64,000 bases of DNA from Acinetobacter calcoaceticus ANC 3811 (GCF_000399665.1 NZ_KB976986.1:2961494-3025493), one strand, 5' to 3'; positions 49,947-63,021 are shown, counted from the stretch's first letter. Notes: a model not told the origin generated them from the letters alone. Numbers and translations are program-made.

Positions 49947-51707
49947 TTAAGATGCTGATTCAGTCTTATTTATACGACTTTTCGCAACACTCTTGTTAAT
50001 AAACGATTGCTGTAAAATTGTAATACTGTTGTTCACAATCCAGTAAAGCACCAGACCTGAAGGGAAGAACAACATAAATACCGTGAACATAATCGGCATA
50101 ATGCGGAACACTTTTGCCTGCATTGGGTCAGCTGGTTGCGGGTTCAACATTTGCTGTGCAAACATGGTAGCACCCATGATCAACGGCAAGATGAACCAAG
50201 GATCCATTGCTGACAAGTCTTGAATCCAGCCTAACCATGGTGCGTGACGTAATTCCACACTTTCCATGAGTACCCAGTACAAGGCAAGGAAAATTGGCAT
50301 TTGTAGCAACAACGGTAAACAGCCTGAAAGAGGATTCACTTGTTCGCGTTTGTATAAAGCCATCATTTCTTGCGAGAAGCGCATACGGTCTTCACCGAAC
50401 TCTTCTTTCATGCGTTGCATTTCTGGTGCAATCACACGCATTTTCGCCATAGAACGATAACTTTTTGAAGATAAAGGCCACAAAATCATCTTCACCATAA
50501 CGGTAAGTAAGATGATTGACCATCCCCAGTTGCCCACAATGCTATGGAAAAATTGAAGACCTAAGAACAGTAACTTCGCAATCGGCCATAACCAACCATA
50601 ATCAACAGTCTGATTCAAACCAACCGCTAAATCTTTTAATTCAGATTGTACTTTCGGACCTGAATAAAGTTTTGCGTCCACTTCCATTGAAGTGCCTGCT
50701 GGAACATTAATCACTGGTGAGGTAAAACCAATGATATTCATATGATCAGCAGATTGACGAGATTCAAGTTTAGCTACATAAGGCTGACCATTTGCTTGAG
50801 TCAGTTTAAGATTTCCAGGAATCCAAGCACTTACAAAATAATGCTGAACAATCGCAACCCATCCACCTTTCGCTTCAGTGCTTACTTTTTCTTCTGAGAA
50901 ATTAGCAAACTTAAGCTTGTTGTAGTGTGAATCAGGTGTCCCCCAAGCTCCACCTAAGAAAGTTCCTAGAGTGAAAATACCTTGAGAAGATTTACCAGGA
51001 TCTTCAGAGTTATCACGCTTTAATTGTCCAAACATCTGACCTTGCCAGCTTTGTTGGCTACGGTTAATCACTTGATGTCTTACAACAATTGGATATTGCC
51101 CTTGGGTAAAGGTAAAAGTTTTAATAATTTCAACGCCTTCAGGTGTTTTAAACACCATTGGAACGTTTAAAACTTTTTCAGATTGACCCTTTTGATCCTG
51201 CACACCCTTAGCATCAGCCAAAGTATATGATGTTTTTTCAACAGCATATAATGGACGACCACCACGACTGCTATCTGGTCCATTCAAACCAATTAAGCCA
51301 GATTGAGCAACATATGTACGCTTGGCATCATTTTCAAGCATAACAAAAGGCTGATCGCTGTCTTTGCTTCTGTCGTGTGAGAGTAATTCAATACGAACAA
51401 TATCACCACCTTTTGGATTGATCCAAATATGGTAAAGGTCAGTTTGTACTGAAATAAGCTGTTGATTCACAGGTGCAGTTGCATCTGTGGTTTGTGACTG
51501 CGCAATATTTGCTTGTGGCACATCGGAAGCCACTGTTGCATTTTTAGCATTTGGCAAATCAGCAGATACTTCATGTGAACTGACAGCCGCCGCTTGTTTT
51601 TGCGGTGCAGTTGCAGCATTTCCATAATCTTTTTGCCAAGCCAAAATGAGCAAATATGCGGTGACAAACATGGCCCCGAGAATTGCAAACCTGGCCCATT
51701 GTTGCAT
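49947..51707 (-). CDS. yidC: Membrane protein insertase YidC
   Basis: A 586-residue insertase. An N-terminal membrane anchor (WARFAILGAMFVTAYLLILAW, core FAILGAMFVTAYLLILAW) leads to the large periplasmic domain and five C-terminal membrane segments with WGWSIILLTVMVKMILWPL and LPLLLQMPIFLALYWVL. It inserts and folds inner-membrane proteins with or without Sec. It follows yidD closely in the rpmH-rnpA-yidD-yidC order. Confidence 0.96.
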   Translation of the reverse strand: MQQWARFAILGAMFVTAYLLILAWQKDYGNAATAPQKQAAAVSSHEVSADLPNAKNATVASDVPQANIAQSQTTDATAPVNQQLISVQTDLYHIWINPKGGDIVRIELLSHDRSKDSDQPFVMLENDAKRTYVAQSGLIGLNGPDSSRGGRPLYAVEKTSYTLADAKGVQDQKGQSEKVLNVPMVFKTPEGVEIIKTFTFTQGQYPIVVRHQVINRSQQSWQGQMFGQLKRDNSEDPGKSSQGIFTLGTFLGGAWGTPDSHYNKLKFANFSEEKVSTEAKGGWVAIVQHYFVSAWIPGNLKLTQANGQPYVAKLESRQSADHMNIIGFTSPVINVPAGTSMEVDAKLYSGPKVQSELKDLAVGLNQTVDYGWLWPIAKLLFLGLQFFHSIVGNWGWSIILLTVMVKMILWPLSSKSYRSMAKMRVIAPEMQRMKEEFGEDRMRFSQEMMALYKREQVNPLSGCLPLLLQMPIFLALYWVLMESVELRHAPWLGWIQDLSAMDPWFILPLIMGATMFAQQMLNPQPADPMQAKVFRIMPIMFTVFMLFFPSGLVLYWIVNNSITILQQSFINKSVAKSRINKTESAS

Positions 51708-51712
51708 ATCTA

Positions 51713-52033
51713 TTACCCCAAATGGTTAGAGAGATTTTGCTTCAGTAAACGATCACGAAAGGGTACAGCAACATGATGCGTTTGAGAATCTATTTGATGA
51801 AACGAAATAAAACGAATTGCTTTTGGCGGTACTGGATCATATCCAGATCCTCCCCACGGATGACAACGACAAATCCGTTTAGAAGATAACCAAACGCCTT
51901 TTATCGCACCATGAGTTTGCAATGCTTCTATCGCATATTGGGAACAGGTCGGAATATAACGACAACGGGGTCCAAGAAGCGGACTAATCGCAATTTGATA
52001 CAGTCGAATCAACCAACGTAGATAACGAACCAT
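51713..52033 (-). CDS. yidD: Membrane insertion efficiency factor YidD
   Basis: A 106-residue protein of the YidD (haemolysin alpha) family, beginning [21 protein letters not shown] and with the conserved [39 protein letters not shown] pattern (core [15 protein letters not shown]). It lies 10 bases downstream of rnpA and 5 bases upstream of yidC. Role: auxiliary in membrane insertion. Confidence 0.94.
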   Translation of the reverse strand: MVRYLRWLIRLYQIAISPLLGPRCRYIPTCSQYAIEALQTHGAIKGVWLSSKRICRCHPWGGSGYDPVPPKAIRFISFHQIDSQTHHVAVPFRDRLLKQNLSNHLG

Positions 52034-52043
52034 TGGCTATCTC

Positions 52044-52436
52044 TTAATTCTGCGAGTTTGTGCCAACTTTAGAATGTTTTTTTGCTAAGCGCTGTAATTT
52101 TTGCCAAGCAAAATCTAATTGTTGATATAGCTCAGCGTTTGTAATCGCTTCTATACCGACTTTCGGCATTACCACAATATCTATGTCTGATCCAAAATTC
52201 GGTTGGTGTAGACGAAAGCTCTCACGAGCAAGACGTTTTATTCGATTTCTTTCATGCGCACGGCGCACTTTTTTCTTAGCAACGACAATACCCAAACGGC
52301 TATTAGGCTGTTCGGTTAATTTTGCAAGAAATAAAAAATGGGGTTGATGCACTTTAAAAAGCGCACCATCGAATACACTTTTATAATCTGCAGCACAGCG
52401 TATTCGCACATCTGTGCTAAAATTGTAAAGTGTCAT
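52044..52436 (-). CDS. rnpA: Ribonuclease P protein component
   Basis: A 130-residue basic protein with the RnpA signature [17 protein letters not shown] at about residues 60-76. It binds the catalytic RNA and helps mature tRNA 5' ends. The start at 52436 (MTLYNFS) is preferred; a TTG three codons earlier is an alternative. It follows rpmH as in most bacteria. Confidence 0.94.
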   Translation of the reverse strand: MTLYNFSTDVRIRCAADYKSVFDGALFKVHQPHFLFLAKLTEQPNSRLGIVVAKKKVRRAHERNRIKRLARESFRLHQPNFGSDIDIVVMPKVGIEAITNAELYQQLDFAWQKLQRLAKKHSKVGTNSQN

Positions 52437-52465
52437 CACACCCAAGTCTGGTCAGCGTAACAGTA

Positions 52466-52600
52466 TTAAACAGTTAAGCTATGACGACCTTTTGCACGGC
52501 GACGAGCTAATACTTGACGACCAGCTTTAGTTGCCATACGAGCACGGAAACCATGAACGCGTTTACGCTTTAATTCAGATGGCTGGAAAGTACGTTTCAT
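52466..52600 (-). CDS. rpmH: 50S ribosomal protein L34
   Basis: A 44-residue protein, [18 protein letters not shown], then [20 protein letters not shown] and a short end (RHSLTV). This is full-length L34, too short for a standard ORF cutoff. It heads the leftward rpmH-rnpA-yidD-yidC operon and borders oriC. Confidence 0.97.
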
Positions 52601-53279
52601 ATCGAAACTCCCAAAAATGATCTTTTATAAGGTCCGCGATTTTATTGTGCAATGTTTACGCTGTCAATGAAAAACCAAGAAAGTTTTGTATTTAATCCAA
52701 ATTTTAATCTCTCTACTTCTTTTTTATGATTGTCATAATTCAGTGCAATATATAGCTTTTAAAGTTATGCACAAACTAATTGTCTATTTTAATTAGAACT
52801 TTTATTATATACACACCTTATATACACACTTATCAACAAAACAAGATATCATCTTGGCTTTGATTTGCTGCATTTGAATTTAAATTCATATTTTGCAGTT
52901 ATCCACAAAAGATCACCTCCCTATTAAATAAATTCAAATTTTAAAATTTATATTTATTCTTATTAGGAGCTCTTTTTTCTGTGGATTTCGCACTTTTAAA
53001 TTTAAAAAACATATATTTGGGTTGTTGATAACTCTGTTTCTATTATATTTATGGATTGTGGATAAGTTTATGTGATAATTTATCCACAGGTTGTGCAAAA
53101 AGTTATACACAAGTGGTTTTGAATTTAAATTTATTCACAAGAGATTTCTTTTTAGGCAAAATCACTCGAATTCGTCATGACAGATGTGGATAACTTGGTT
53201 AGAATGGCGACCCCTTCTCATTAGGAAGGGTTAATCTTTGGATTATTTGAATTTAAAAATGCAGAAATAGGGGATACAC
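52601..53279. other. oriC: Chromosomal replication origin oriC (rpmH-dnaA)
   Basis: A gene-free AT-rich stretch of about 680 bases between the divergent rpmH and dnaA. DnaA boxes are TTATCCACA at 52899 and 53080 (plus), 53057 and 53185 (minus), with variants TTATACACA at 53103, TTATTCACA at 53131 and TTATCAACA at 52830 (plus) and 53023 (minus). Exact copies of the palindrome TTTRAATTYAAA start at 52873, 52995, 53118 and 53246. The gene context (rpmH, dnaA, dnaN, recF, gyrB) is that of the classic bacterial origin. Function is inferred from these features. Confidence 0.88.
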
Positions 53280-54686
53280 ATGCTTTGGACAGACTGCTTA
53301 ACTCGCTTGCGACAAGAGCTCTCTGATAACGTCTTTGCGATGTGGATTCGCCCATTAGTTGCTGAAGAAGTAGAAGGAATACTACGACTCTATGCTCCTA
53401 ACCCTTATTGGACGCGTTACATTCAAGAGAATCATTTAGAATTAATTTCTATATTGGCTGAGCAGTTATCAGAAGGGCGTGTCCGTCAGGTTGAGATTTT
53501 AGTTGATTCTCGTCCTGGGAGTATTTTGTCGTCGAGTGAACAACCGGCAACCACTACGGCTGCTTTGCAAACTGCACCACCACAAAGTATTAAAGTAAAA
53601 AAAGAACCAGAGTCTTTTTCTAGTTCTCATGCGAATAGTGTGGTCAATCCAAAAACATCGAAAAAGAAACTGCTTAATCCTCAGTTTACTTTTTCTTTAT
53701 TTGTTGAAGGCCGCTCGAATCAGATGGCTGCTGAAACATGTAGAAAAGTATTAACTCAATTAGGTGCTTCACAGCATAACCCTTTGTTTTTATATGGACC
53801 TACAGGGCTTGGTAAGACACATTTAATGCAGGCAGTTGGTAATGCTTTATTACAAGCCAAACCCAATGCCCGTGTGATGTATATGACTTCTGAGAGCTTT
53901 GTTCAGGATTTTGTGAGTTCTTTACAAAAAGGCAAAGTAGAAGAGTTTAAGAAAAACTGCCGTTCTTTAGATTTATTGTTGGTCGATGATATTCATCTCT
54001 TAGCAGGGAAAGAAGCGAGCCTAGTTGAGTTCTTCTATACATTTAATGCCTTACTTGATGAATCTAAACAAATTATTTTAACTTCAGACCGTTATCCAAA
54101 AGAATTAACAGAGTTAGATCCACGTTTAGTTTCCCGTTTTTCTTGGGGACTTTCTGTAGGTGTTGAACCACCAGATATTGAAACTCGTATCGAAATTTTA
54201 TTAAAGAAAGCGGAAAATAGCGGCGTTGATTTACCTCGAAATTGTGCATTATTTATTGCACAACAAGTTGTTGCTAACGTACGTGAACTTGAAGGTGCGC
54301 TTAATAAAGTCGTTGCAATTTCCCGTTTTAAAGGCGCGCCAATTGATCTTGATGTCGTTCGTGAGTCTTTAAAAGATGTATTGGCGATCCGTGCACGAAC
54401 AATTAGTGTAGAAAATATCCAGCGTGTGGTGAGTGAATATTTCCGTATCCCGTTAAAAGAATTAGTAGGACCCAAACGTACGCGAATTTATGCTCGACCA
54501 CGTCAGTTAGCAATGGGTCTTGCTCGTGAATTGACTGGTGATAGTTTTCCAGAAATTGGAATGGCTTTTGGTGGACGCGACCACAGTACTGTGATGCATG
54601 CTTGTGAAAAAGTAACCAGTCTGCGCGGAGAAGATCCAATTTTTGACGAAGATTATAAAAATCTACTGCGTCTACTTCAGAGTTAA
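53280..54686 (+). CDS. dnaA: Chromosomal replication initiator DnaA
   Basis: A 468-residue AAA+ initiator. Domain I (1-75) is followed by a low-complexity linker (about 80-130), then Walker A GPTGLGKT at 173-180, Walker B LLLVDDIH near 233-240 and the DNA-binding domain with GGRDHSTVMHACEKV near 431-445. It binds the TTATCCACA boxes in oriC and probably those at 34.3-34.6 kb. The linker (SFSSSHANSVVNPKTSKK) differs from the A. baumannii form I recall. A TTTGAATTTAAA copy lies 23 bases before the start. Confidence 0.97.
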   Translation: MLWTDCLTRLRQELSDNVFAMWIRPLVAEEVEGILRLYAPNPYWTRYIQENHLELISILAEQLSEGRVRQVEILVDSRPGSILSSSEQPATTTAALQTAPPQSIKVKKEPESFSSSHANSVVNPKTSKKKLLNPQFTFSLFVEGRSNQMAAETCRKVLTQLGASQHNPLFLYGPTGLGKTHLMQAVGNALLQAKPNARVMYMTSESFVQDFVSSLQKGKVEEFKKNCRSLDLLLVDDIHLLAGKEASLVEFFYTFNALLDESKQIILTSDRYPKELTELDPRLVSRFSWGLSVGVEPPDIETRIEILLKKAENSGVDLPRNCALFIAQQVVANVRELEGALNKVVAISRFKGAPIDLDVVRESLKDVLAIRARTISVENIQRVVSEYFRIPLKELVGPKRTRIYARPRQLAMGLARELTGDSFPEIGMAFGGRDHSTVMHACEKVTSLRGEDPIFDEDYKNLLRLLQS

Positions 54687-54783
54687 TGAAATAATAAGAC
54701 CTTGTTGCAAAGTCTACGTAAGTGCAGCATAGTACACAGCTAAAAAATGAAATATTTGCTCCAAGTTGCTAGAGGAATGAATC

Positions 54784-55932
54784 GTGCGTTTGAAAATCGC
54801 TAAAGAAAGTTTACTCAATGTTTTATCGCATGTTGTCGGTGCGGTAGAACGTCGTCATACATTGAATATTCTTTCAAACGTAAAAATTCAGACTAATGCT
54901 CAGGCGCTCACCATTACTGGTTCCGACCTAGAAGTCGAACTAGTTGCGAGCACTGTTTTAACAGAAGGGGCATGCCTTGAAGCAGGGGAAACCACAGTCC
55001 CTGCCCGTAAATTAATGGAAATTTGTAAGTCATTGCCTACAGCTGCATTAATTGATTTACAAATTACTGAAGATCAAAGATGTATTTTAAAGTCTGGTAA
55101 TAGCCGTTTTGTATTAGGGACTTTGCCAGCAGAAGATTATCCATTATTGACGACTGAAAATAGTCAAGGTACTCAAGTACAAGTTACCCAACGTGAGTTA
55201 AAGCGTTTATTTGAAAAAACTGCTTTTGCGATGGCTGTACAAGATGTACGTTTCTATTTAACGGGTACTTTATTGGAAATTGATGAAAATCAATTACGTG
55301 CAGTAACAACTGATGGTCACCGTTTAGCACTTTGTGAAATTACGGCTTCTTCTTCGTCATCTCAATTGGTTCAGGCCATTGTACCTCGTAAAGCTGTGGG
55401 TGAATTACAGCGTTTGCTGAGTATTGAAGATGAACAATTAACATTGTTGATTGGTCGTGAGTTGTTAAATGTAACCATCAATACGCCAAGTCGTGACAAG
55501 GAACAGGGAGATATTACTGTTCGTTTTACGACAAAATTGATTGATGGAAAATTCCCTGATTATCGTCGTGTAATTCCACGTGGTGGTGATAAACATGTAT
55601 TAATTAGCCATGATGTATTTAAGCAATCATTACAGCGTGTCGCAATTTTGAGTAATGAAAAATTACGTGGCGTTTTCTTGAATTTCAATCAGGATTCTTT
55701 ACAGCTTCGTGCGAATAACCCTGAGCAAGATGAGGCTATTGAAGATTTAGCTATTCAATATCAAAATGTACCGCTTGAAATGTCATTTAATGCGCAATAT
55801 TTACTTGAAGTATTGGGTGTGCTTGATGGTGATGATGTAAATATGAGCATGAGTGAGGCGAATCAGTCTGTTTTGGTTCAAGACCCAGCACATACTGATC
55901 AAACTTATGTAGTTATGCCGATGCGTGTATAG
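54784..55932 (+). CDS. dnaN: DNA polymerase III beta sliding clamp
   Basis: A 382-residue clamp of three similar domains. It begins [20 protein letters not shown] and contains the motifs [13 protein letters not shown] and [13 protein letters not shown]; it ends [10 protein letters not shown]. The start codon is GTG with GAGGA upstream. It lies 98 bases after dnaA and 14 bases before recF, in one transcription direction. Confidence 0.97.
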   Translation: MRLKIAKESLLNVLSHVVGAVERRHTLNILSNVKIQTNAQALTITGSDLEVELVASTVLTEGACLEAGETTVPARKLMEICKSLPTAALIDLQITEDQRCILKSGNSRFVLGTLPAEDYPLLTTENSQGTQVQVTQRELKRLFEKTAFAMAVQDVRFYLTGTLLEIDENQLRAVTTDGHRLALCEITASSSSSQLVQAIVPRKAVGELQRLLSIEDEQLTLLIGRELLNVTINTPSRDKEQGDITVRFTTKLIDGKFPDYRRVIPRGGDKHVLISHDVFKQSLQRVAILSNEKLRGVFLNFNQDSLQLRANNPEQDEAIEDLAIQYQNVPLEMSFNAQYLLEVLGVLDGDDVNMSMSEANQSVLVQDPAHTDQTYVVMPMRV

Positions 55933-55946
55933 TCTGGCTATCTAAT

Positions 55947-57029
55947 ATGCATCTTACGCGCTTAAACATTGAACGCGTGCGTAATTTAAAAACGGTTGCA
56001 CTCCAAGGGTTGCAACCGTTTAATATATTTTATGGCGCTAATGGTTCAGGAAAAACCTCAATTCTGGAAGCAATTCATTTGCTTGCAACAGGACGATCGT
56101 TTCGCACTCATATTCCTAAAAATTATATTCAGTATGCTGCCGAAGATGCGATTGTTTTTGCACAGTCTAGTACTGAGAAAATTGGCATGCAAAAGTTAGC
56201 ATCTGGTGAGCAGTTGATGAAGGTCAATGGCGATACTGTGGCTACCCAAGGCCAACTTGCTAAATTACTTCCTTTGCAGCATCTTGATCCACAAAGTACA
56301 GATATTATTGACCATGGGGCAAAACCACGACGCCAACTTTTGGATTGGCTGATGTTCCACGTGGAACCTGAGTTTTATTTTGCTTGGCAATACTATTCGC
56401 GCGCATTAAAACAGCGAAATACGTTACTTAAAACTAGGCGGAATTTATCTTTGGCTGATCTAGAGCCTTGGAACAAAATGCTGAGTGATTATGGTGAAAT
56501 TTTGCACTCTCAGCGCTTGGGTATTGTGGAACAATGGAATGTCTTTTTTCAAAATGATTTGAGTCAATTACTCCCTGATCTTGAAATTGAACTGGAGTAC
56601 AGTCCAGGTTTTCATACAGAGCAGGGACTCATGCAAGACCTGCTCAATCAACACCAAAAAGACATTGACCGACGGTATACCGAATATGGTCCACATCGAG
56701 CAGATTTGCGCTTAAAAACCCCTTATGGACATGCTGATGTGGTTTTATCAAGAGGTCAGAAAAAACTGCTGATTATTGCTTTAAAACTGTCACAAATTGC
56801 AATGTTGCATGCGAGTAATAAGGAAACTGTGGTATTATTAGATGATCTGACAGCAGAATTAGACTTAACCGCACAACAACGTTTAATTGAACGATTAAGC
56901 CAACTTGGTAGCCAGGTTTTTATGACAACTTTAGATCATGCATCGGTAAAAAAGCATTTACATGATTTGTCTATTTCATATCAATTATTCAATGTTGAAT
57001 CCGGTCAAGTTAGTCTTGCTTCACCATAA
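55947..57029 (+). CDS. recF: DNA replication and repair protein RecF
   Basis: A 360-residue SMC-like ATPase that helps RecA load at gaps. The Walker [10 protein letters not shown] is at about 30-38, the signature [15 protein letters not shown] and Walker [13 protein letters not shown] follow late, and THDH-type TTLDHASV completes the site. A parS-like sequence overlaps codons near residue 136. Confidence 0.96.
   Translation: MHLTRLNIERVRNLKTVALQGLQPFNIFYGANGSGKTSILEAIHLLATGRSFRTHIPKNYIQYAAEDAIVFAQSSTEKIGMQKLASGEQLMKVNGDTVATQGQLAKLLPLQHLDPQSTDIIDHGAKPRRQLLDWLMFHVEPEFYFAWQYYSRALKQRNTLLKTRRNLSLADLEPWNKMLSDYGEILHSQRLGIVEQWNVFFQNDLSQLLPDLEIELEYSPGFHTEQGLMQDLLNQHQKDIDRRYTEYGPHRADLRLKTPYGHADVVLSRGQKKLLIIALKLSQIAMLHASNKETVVLLDDLTAELDLTAQQRLIERLSQLGSQVFMTTLDHASVKKHLHDLSISYQLFNVESGQVSLASP
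56353..56368. other. parS-like ParB binding site 4
   Basis: TGTTCCACGTGGAACC matches the Pseudomonas-type parS. It lies within recF, 3.1 kb from oriC. Confidence 0.82.
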
Positions 57030-57072
57030 TTTTTTGATGTTACCCATCTTTGAATAAACCTATATTTGCTAG

Positions 57073-59550
<2,478 letters not shown>

Positions 59551-59587
59551 TTGATAGCACGATTCTAAATCAGTCTAGGGAGAGAAG

Positions 59588-59980
59588 ATGATGGGTCAGA
59601 AAGTATTAGCTAGTTTGTTAATCTCATGCGCGTTTTTAGGAAGCTCTGCTGTTTGGGCAGCTGATTTAGAAACGAATATGAAAACTTTAGCTAAGAGTAC
59701 TAAAGCATTTGCTGAAGCAAAAGATACTGCTAATGCGAAACAACAACTTGTTGTAATGCGTGAAGCGGCAGTTTCTTCTAAGCAATATTTGCCACATAAA
59801 CTCGAAGGTTTACCTTCAGGAAATGTACAGGTAAAAGAGTACCAAGCTGGTTTAGATCAGCTTGTTGCTGAGATTGATAAAGTAACTGCATTAGTTGGGC
59901 AAGGACAATTAGACCAAGCAAAAACTGAAGCAATCAATTTAGTCAAAATTCGAAATGAAAATCATAAAAAATTTAGATAA
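59588..59980 (+). CDS. Periplasmic cytochrome b562
   Basis: A 130-residue precursor with a 24-residue signal peptide ending AVWA and a mature part beginning ADLETNMKTLAK, as E. coli cytochrome b562 does (ADLEDNM). The axial heme ligands are conserved: Met7 (ETNM) and His102 (NENHKKFR) of the mature protein. It is a four-helix bundle carrying non-covalent heme, with unknown electron partner. It lies 37 bases after gyrB and has its own terminator. Confidence 0.88.
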   Translation: MMGQKVLASLLISCAFLGSSAVWAADLETNMKTLAKSTKAFAEAKDTANAKQQLVVMREAAVSSKQYLPHKLEGLPSGNVQVKEYQAGLDQLVAEIDKVTALVGQGQLDQAKTEAINLVKIRNENHKKFR

Positions 59981-59995
59981 TTGATTTTTTATGAT

Positions 59996-60025
59996 AAAGG
60001 GCTAATCATCATTAGCCCTTTTTTT
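59996..60025 (+). terminator. Terminator after the cytochrome b562 gene
   Basis: AAAGGGCTAAT, CATC, ATTAGCCCTTTTTTT. Confidence 0.92.
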
Positions 60026-60115
60026 GTATCCGAAAAAGCATTTTGTTTAACAAGTAAACTATTCGAAGTTATATTCTCTATGCGGTACTTACTAATAACA
60101 ATAGGAAATATAATT

Positions 60116-61042
60116 ATGAAAAAGATTTATAAACTCATATTGGGTAGCATTCTTTTTGTCACTAGTGTTTTTCAATTGCATGCTGCTACAGCTCCAACCT
60201 TTTATGGAAAATTAGTATTTCATCGTTATAGTGATTATGACGCATGGGACAGTAAGCTTTATCTTTATAACTTCACAACGCAGCAGACTACATTACTGGG
60301 CACCAACTGGAAAATCGATCATATGATGAATGGTCACTTTTCCCCAGATGGAAAATGGTTAACTTTTATGGGGGTTAACTCTGGGCAGCATTATGGCGAT
60401 GCATGGGATGTGTATGCTTGGAAAGTGGGTAGTAGTGAGTTACCCATTAACTTAACTCAGGGAAATAATAAACGCGATGAAGATCCAAAATTCATAGATA
60501 ACCAGCGTATTATTTTTAAACAAAATGGCGATTTAAAAATCGTCAAAATGACTGATCGTACAATTACGTCAGTCACTCAAAATGGTTGGGATATAGAAGA
60601 GTCTATGCCTTATCCAATGGTCAATACTACCCAAATTTTATATGCAAAAGGTGCTGGGGATAATTCTAGAATTTTCAGTATCGATCAATCGGGCGCATAT
60701 AATACACAACTGACCAAGATTGCCTCATATTATCCAGTATGGTGGCAGGGAAGCCAGTTTTTATATGTGTGCTGGTATAGCTCAACAAATGCCCATGATC
60801 AGATCTATCTTTATGATATGGTTAATAAACAAACCACACGTTTGCCATTTAACAGCCCTAATTATGATACTTCAGACCCTGCGCCTTTAGACCAACGTTA
60901 CATGGTTGTATCTCTTGCGGGTCAGACAGGAAGCCGTGGTGGTTATGATCTATATATCGCGGATAGTTTATCAAGTAATGTTTGGCCTTTAGCTGTAAAT
61001 ACCAATTTAAATGAATTAGGGGCTTTTTATACCCCTTATTAG
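60116..61042 (+). CDS. Secreted TolB-like beta-propeller protein
   Basis: A 308-residue protein with a signal peptide ending LHAA. It consists of repeated blades with the PD40-type pattern GHFSPDGKWLTFMG, KRDEDPKFIDNQRIIF and YDLYIADSLSS, as in the TolB beta-propeller. It has no TolB N-terminal domain and lies outside a tol-pal cluster, so it is not TolB itself. The start at 60116 has AGGA nine bases upstream; longer readings overlap the previous terminator. Function unknown. Confidence 0.75.
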   Translation: MKKIYKLILGSILFVTSVFQLHAATAPTFYGKLVFHRYSDYDAWDSKLYLYNFTTQQTTLLGTNWKIDHMMNGHFSPDGKWLTFMGVNSGQHYGDAWDVYAWKVGSSELPINLTQGNNKRDEDPKFIDNQRIIFKQNGDLKIVKMTDRTITSVTQNGWDIEESMPYPMVNTTQILYAKGAGDNSRIFSIDQSGAYNTQLTKIASYYPVWWQGSQFLYVCWYSSTNAHDQIYLYDMVNKQTTRLPFNSPNYDTSDPAPLDQRYMVVSLAGQTGSRGGYDLYIADSLSSNVWPLAVNTNLNELGAFYTPY

Positions 61043-61047
61043 TTAAT

Positions 61048-61077
61048 AAAAAAGCCGATTAAGAAATCGGCTTTTTT
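61048..61077. terminator. Bidirectional terminator
   Basis: AAAAAAGCCGATT and AATCGGCTTTTTT form a stem between the beta-propeller gene and the convergent yheS. Confidence 0.92.
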
Positions 61078-61092
61078 ATTTTGGAAAATAGA

Positions 61093-63021
61093 TTATTCAA
61101 AAGAAGTTTCCATTTCTTCCAATTCCATCATAAGTTCTAAAAGCTGCTCTTCATGTTGCTCAAGTTTAGCCTTCAGCTCGGTCTGCTCATTCATAAGTTT
61201 CAACAGATCATCCTTACGTGCAGCCTCATATAGAGATGTGTCTGCTAGAGATTCTTCAATCTTTACAAGCTGTGGTTGAAGTTTCTCAATTTGAGACTCA
61301 ACTTTTTCGATATTTTTACGAATAGGTCGAGTTTGTTCACGACGGCGAGCTGCTTCTTTACGCTGCGCTTCTTTATCAACTTTAGAAGGGGTAGCAGCAG
61401 TAGAGGAAGAAGTATTTTGCCCTACAGCATTCTGAGCATTGATAAGTTGCTGACGTGCTTCACGTAGCCATTTTGCATAATCCTGTAAATCACCTTCAAA
61501 CTCGGTAGATTTACCGCCGTGTACCAAAAGAAGCTCGTCACAAACACTTGCAATGAGTTGACGTTCATGGGAAACCAACACGACAGCACCTTCAAAGTCT
61601 TGTAATGCCATGCTTAGTGCATGACGCATATCAAGATCTAAATGGTTAGTCGGTTCATCTAGAATTAAAACATTTGGACGCTGCCATACAATGAGGGCGA
61701 GGGCTAAACGAGCGCGCTCTCCACCAGAAAAGGTTTCACATGGTGTATCCATGCGTTCACCACTAAAGCCAAAACTACCTAAGAACGAACGGAGGGTCGC
61801 TTCACTAATTTTTTTATCTGCTAAACGAGCAAGCTGTAACATTGGAGTAGCATGGCCATCTAAAGCATCCATTTGGTGCTGGGCAAAGTAACCAATATTA
61901 AGTAACTCTGACGCCTTACGTTCGCCTGCTAAGAGCGGTAAATCACCTACTAAGCTCTTAATTAAGGTCGATTTACCCGCGCCGTTCATACCAAGTAAAC
62001 CAATACGTGAGGTTGGTGTAATTTGTAATCTGATTTTTTCGGCAATTTGTTTATCGCCATAACCAATGCTGGCATTGTCTAAAGTCAGCAAAGGAGAACT
62101 CATTTTGGTGGGTTCACGGAAACTAAAAGTAAACGGCGTATCTACATGAGCAGGTGCAAGTTGCTGCATGCGCTCAAGTTGTTTAATACGGCTTTGCGCC
62201 TGACGAGCTTTTGTCGCTTTTGCTTTAAAACGATCAATAAATTTTTGTAGGTGAGCGCGCGTTTCTTCTTGTTTCTCAAAAGCTTGTTGTTGCTGGGCAA
62301 GACGTTCACTACGTGTGGTTTCAAATGTAGAGTAGTTTCCGGTGTAAAGGGTGAGTTCCTGATTTTCGATATGCAGAATATGATCTGTAATCGCATCTAA
62401 AAAGTCGCGGTCATGCGAAATTAGGATAAGTGTACCTTCATAGGCTTTAAGCCAATCTTCTAACCACAAGATTGCGTCTAAGTCTAAGTGGTTTGTTGGT
62501 TCATCTAGTAATAATAAATCTGAACGGCTCATTAGGGTACGCGCTAAATTTAAGCGCATTCGCCATCCACCAGAGAAACTCTCAACATTTAAACGCAATT
62601 GATTGTCTAGAAAACCAAGACCAGCCATGAGTTGAGCAGCTTTAGATGGTGCTGAATAACCATGAATTTCATCAAATCGGCCATGCAATTGAGCCAGTTC
62701 AGAGTCAGTAAGTTGATCTGGTTGAGCAAGCTTATTTTGAATATCCCAAAACTCTTCATCACCTGAAAGAACAAAATCAATTGCAGGCATGTCTAGTGCT
62801 TTTATTTCTTGCGCCATATGCGCGACAGTCCAGCCTGAAGGACGAGTAAGTGAACCTTCATCGGCACCTAAACTCCCAAGTAATGCAGCAAATAACGTCG
62901 ATTTACCTGCACCATTTACACCAGTTAGACCAATCTTCCAACCTGGGTGTAATTGCATAGACGCTTTTTGAAATAAAATACGTCCACCGCGGCGTAAAGA
63001 AACTTGGTCAAATTGAATCAT
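61093..63021 (-). CDS. yheS: ABC-F protein YheS
   Basis: A 642-residue cytoplasmic ABC-F ATPase with two ABC domains: first Walker A GVNGAGKST and LLLLDEPTNHLDLDAI, second GMNGAGKST and VLILDEPTNHLDLDMR, with signature SGGWRMRLNLA and SGGERARLALA. The linker between the domains and the coiled C-terminal tail (EKVESQIEKLQPQLVKIEESL) match YheS. ABC-F proteins act on the ribosome exit region to rescue or tune translation. The start at 63021 (MIQFDQVSLRRGG) matches the family; the longer reading to 63153 does not. Confidence 0.93.
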   Translation of the reverse strand: MIQFDQVSLRRGGRILFQKASMQLHPGWKIGLTGVNGAGKSTLFAALLGSLGADEGSLTRPSGWTVAHMAQEIKALDMPAIDFVLSGDEEFWDIQNKLAQPDQLTDSELAQLHGRFDEIHGYSAPSKAAQLMAGLGFLDNQLRLNVESFSGGWRMRLNLARTLMSRSDLLLLDEPTNHLDLDAILWLEDWLKAYEGTLILISHDRDFLDAITDHILHIENQELTLYTGNYSTFETTRSERLAQQQQAFEKQEETRAHLQKFIDRFKAKATKARQAQSRIKQLERMQQLAPAHVDTPFTFSFREPTKMSSPLLTLDNASIGYGDKQIAEKIRLQITPTSRIGLLGMNGAGKSTLIKSLVGDLPLLAGERKASELLNIGYFAQHQMDALDGHATPMLQLARLADKKISEATLRSFLGSFGFSGERMDTPCETFSGGERARLALALIVWQRPNVLILDEPTNHLDLDMRHALSMALQDFEGAVVLVSHERQLIASVCDELLLVHGGKSTEFEGDLQDYAKWLREARQQLINAQNAVGQNTSSSTAATPSKVDKEAQRKEAARRREQTRPIRKNIEKVESQIEKLQPQLVKIEESLADTSLYEAARKDDLLKLMNEQTELKAKLEQHEEQLLELMMELEEMETSFE

